From Planctomycetota bacterium (GTDB lineage: Bacteria > Planctomycetota > Planctomycetia > Pirellulales > UBA1268), in contig QWQL01000037.1 in NCBI GenBank assembly GCA_003670825.1, forward strand, positions 1 through 8,885: a stretch of DNA of 8,885 nt. The letters run 5' to 3'. The translations under genes were made by a program, and so were the position numbers. Within the stretch, counting starts at the first letter, position 1. Every line of letters starts with the position of its first letter. The notes beneath the pieces are model-generated. The model saw only the letters and a program-made list of their open reading frames with translations, made no database searches and had not been told where the DNA came from. Shown here one piece after another: positions 8,069 to 8,885 of this stretch.

Positions 8069-8473
8069 TCAGCCGCCCAGCACGCTCTCGATCACTTCTT
8101 CCGCCACGTAGATGGGCAGGTTCGGCTCGCAGGTCACGGCCACCGCGATCGCGTCGGACGGGCGGGCGTCGATCTCGACCACCTCGCCGTCCTTGAGCAC
8201 GCGAATCACGGCGTAGTAGGTGTGCTCCTTGAGTTCGGAGATCACCACGTCCTGAAACTCCCCACCCAGCAGGTCCACCGCCGCCACGAGGAGATCATGC
8301 GTGAGGGGCCGCGGCGACTGGTGGTTCTTCACGCGGCGGTCGATGCTCGTCGCCTCGAAAAGGCCGATGAGGATCGGGAACGTCCGGTCGCCCTCGACCT
8401 CCTTCAGATACACCACCTGCTGGTCGTTGATCTCGCTGATGATGATCCGCGAGAGTTCCATCTGAACGGTCAT
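8069..8473 (-). CDS. DUF151 / bifunctional nuclease family protein
   Basis: The 134-residue product matches the DUF151 (BFN domain) family along its whole length: ELSRIIISEINDQQVVYLKEVEGDRTFPILIGLFEATSIDRR, then RPLTHDLLVAAVDLLGG, VVISELKEHTYYAVIRVL and EIDARPSDAIAVAVTCEPNLPIYVAEEVIE. The RPSDAIA.A motif is diagnostic. Plant and some bacterial members have been reported to cleave DNA and RNA; the role in planctomycetes is unknown. I choose the ATG at 8473 because GGAG (complement of 8482-8485) lies 8 bases upstream; the frame also has an ATG at 8461 (MELSRI) and extends to 8506. It is convergent with lysC, with six bases between stop codons, and downstream of the valyl-tRNA synthetase gene on the same strand with a 107-base gap. 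Family is sure; biochemical function is not. Confidence 0.9.
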   Translation of the reverse strand: MTVQMELSRIIISEINDQQVVYLKEVEGDRTFPILIGLFEATSIDRRVKNHQSPRPLTHDLLVAAVDLLGGEFQDVVISELKEHTYYAVIRVLKDGEVVEIDARPSDAIAVAVTCEPNLPIYVAEEVIESVLGG

Positions 8474-8580
8474 GGCCCGGGCTCCGGACGGGGAACGACG
8501 GCGCAACCGCCCGGGTGCGCCATCCTGCAGGCCGAAAGTGTACCCGAACGCCGGTTGCGATTCACCCGCACCCGGGCGTC
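8474..8580. other. Gap between valS and the DUF151 gene with inverted repeats and a candidate promoter
   Basis: CGCCCGGGTGCG (8508-8519) and CGCACCCGGGCG (8567-8578) form a perfect 12-bp inverted repeat. CGCAACCG (8502-8509) can instead pair with CGGTTGCG (8552-8559), so the two pairings cross and would compete. On the minus strand TACACT (complement of 8537-8542) is a possible -10 box for the DUF151 gene with only a weak -35 region. No T-run makes the repeat a clear intrinsic terminator for valS. Confidence 0.35.
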
Positions 8581-8885
8581 TCAGGCCTTTTCCTGGCGGC
8601 TACGAAGGTCGACCAGGGCCGCGACACCCTTGACGAGCTTCGCCTCGAGTTCCATGAGTTGGGCCCGTTCCTTCGCCACCACCGCCTCCGGTGCCCGGGC
8701 GGCGAACTTCTCGTCGGCGAGCTTCGCCTGCTTCGCCCGGAGAAAACCCTCCGTCTTCTCGTTCTCCTTGAGGATGCGGGCGATCTCGACATCCACGTCG
8801 ACAAGGTCGGCGAGGTCCACGAACAGCTCGCACCCTGCGGCCGACGCCGTCGATGCGGAGGGAGGCGCTGACGCCTCGGGGCCGA
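8581..8885 (-). CDS. valS: Valyl-tRNA synthetase, C-terminal coiled-coil arm (5' part outside window)
   Basis: The last 100 residues of the gene are visible; the frame is open to the window edge. The segment LFVDLADLVDVDVEIARILKENEKTEGFL...LADEKFAARAPEAVVAKERAQLMELEAKLVKGVAALVDL matches the C-terminal antiparallel coiled coil of valyl-tRNA synthetase, including the LxDEKFxxRAPxxVVxKE signature. This arm contacts the outer corner of tRNA-Val in the cytosolic enzyme that charges tRNA with valine and edits threonine. Just before it lies a low-complexity Pro/Ser/Ala stretch (GPEASAPPSASTASAAG) in place of the usual compact lead-in. The catalytic and editing domains lie beyond 8885. Identification rests on this one domain but is a good match. 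Confidence 0.88.
   Translation of the reverse strand, partial: GPEASAPPSASTASAAGCELFVDLADLVDVDVEIARILKENEKTEGFLRAKQAKLADEKFAARAPEAVVAKERAQLMELEAKLVKGVAALVDLRSRQEKA

Overview
This high-GC window looks like the chromosome of a planctomycete, probably from the Pirellula/Blastopirellula side. That is an inference from family resemblance: the homoserine dehydrogenase, the four-ACT aspartate kinase, the DUF151 protein (N-terminus MTVQMELSRIIISEINDQQ) and the phosphomutase-like homoserine kinase candidate all read like planctomycete versions. No rRNA or other taxonomic marker is present to confirm it. No tRNA, CRISPR array, prophage or intact transposase gene is visible.

Layout. Positions 1-351 hold the C-terminal part of an ABA4-like membrane protein (+). 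It runs convergently into, and overlaps, an unnamed protein with about eight membrane segments (296-1198, -). A 40-base divergent gap separates that gene from an aldo/keto reductase (1239-2225, +). Convergent with the reductase, only 19 bases away, is an M42 aminopeptidase gene (2245-3150, -) that appears truncated at its C-terminus. About 500 bases without a supported gene follow (3151-3652), including a 7-bp-arm palindrome.

The core of the window is an amino-acid biosynthesis cluster on the + strand: homoserine dehydrogenase with a C-terminal ACT domain (3653-4963), an ApgM-type alkaline-phosphatase-superfamily protein (4986-6224) and aspartate kinase with two tandem ACT pairs (6302-8062). 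Aspartate kinase feeds aspartate into the pathway and homoserine dehydrogenase makes homoserine. The phosphoglycerate-mutase-like middle gene is best explained as the homoserine kinase of the threonine branch, replacing the usual GHMP-type ThrB. Between the middle gene and lysC lies a striking small palindromic element (6199-6284) with perfect 24-bp arms. It supplies the last codons and the stop codon of the middle gene, and could act as a transcription terminator or attenuator inside the cluster.

The right end holds, on the - strand, a DUF151/bifunctional-nuclease-like protein (8069-8473) and the C-terminal coiled-coil arm of valyl-tRNA synthetase (8581 to the window edge). They are separated by a 107-base gap with a 12-bp inverted repeat.

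The most noteworthy items are the probable non-orthologous homoserine kinase, the REP/MITE-like element fused into the 3' end of its gene, and the truncated M42 peptidase that lacks its last metal ligand.
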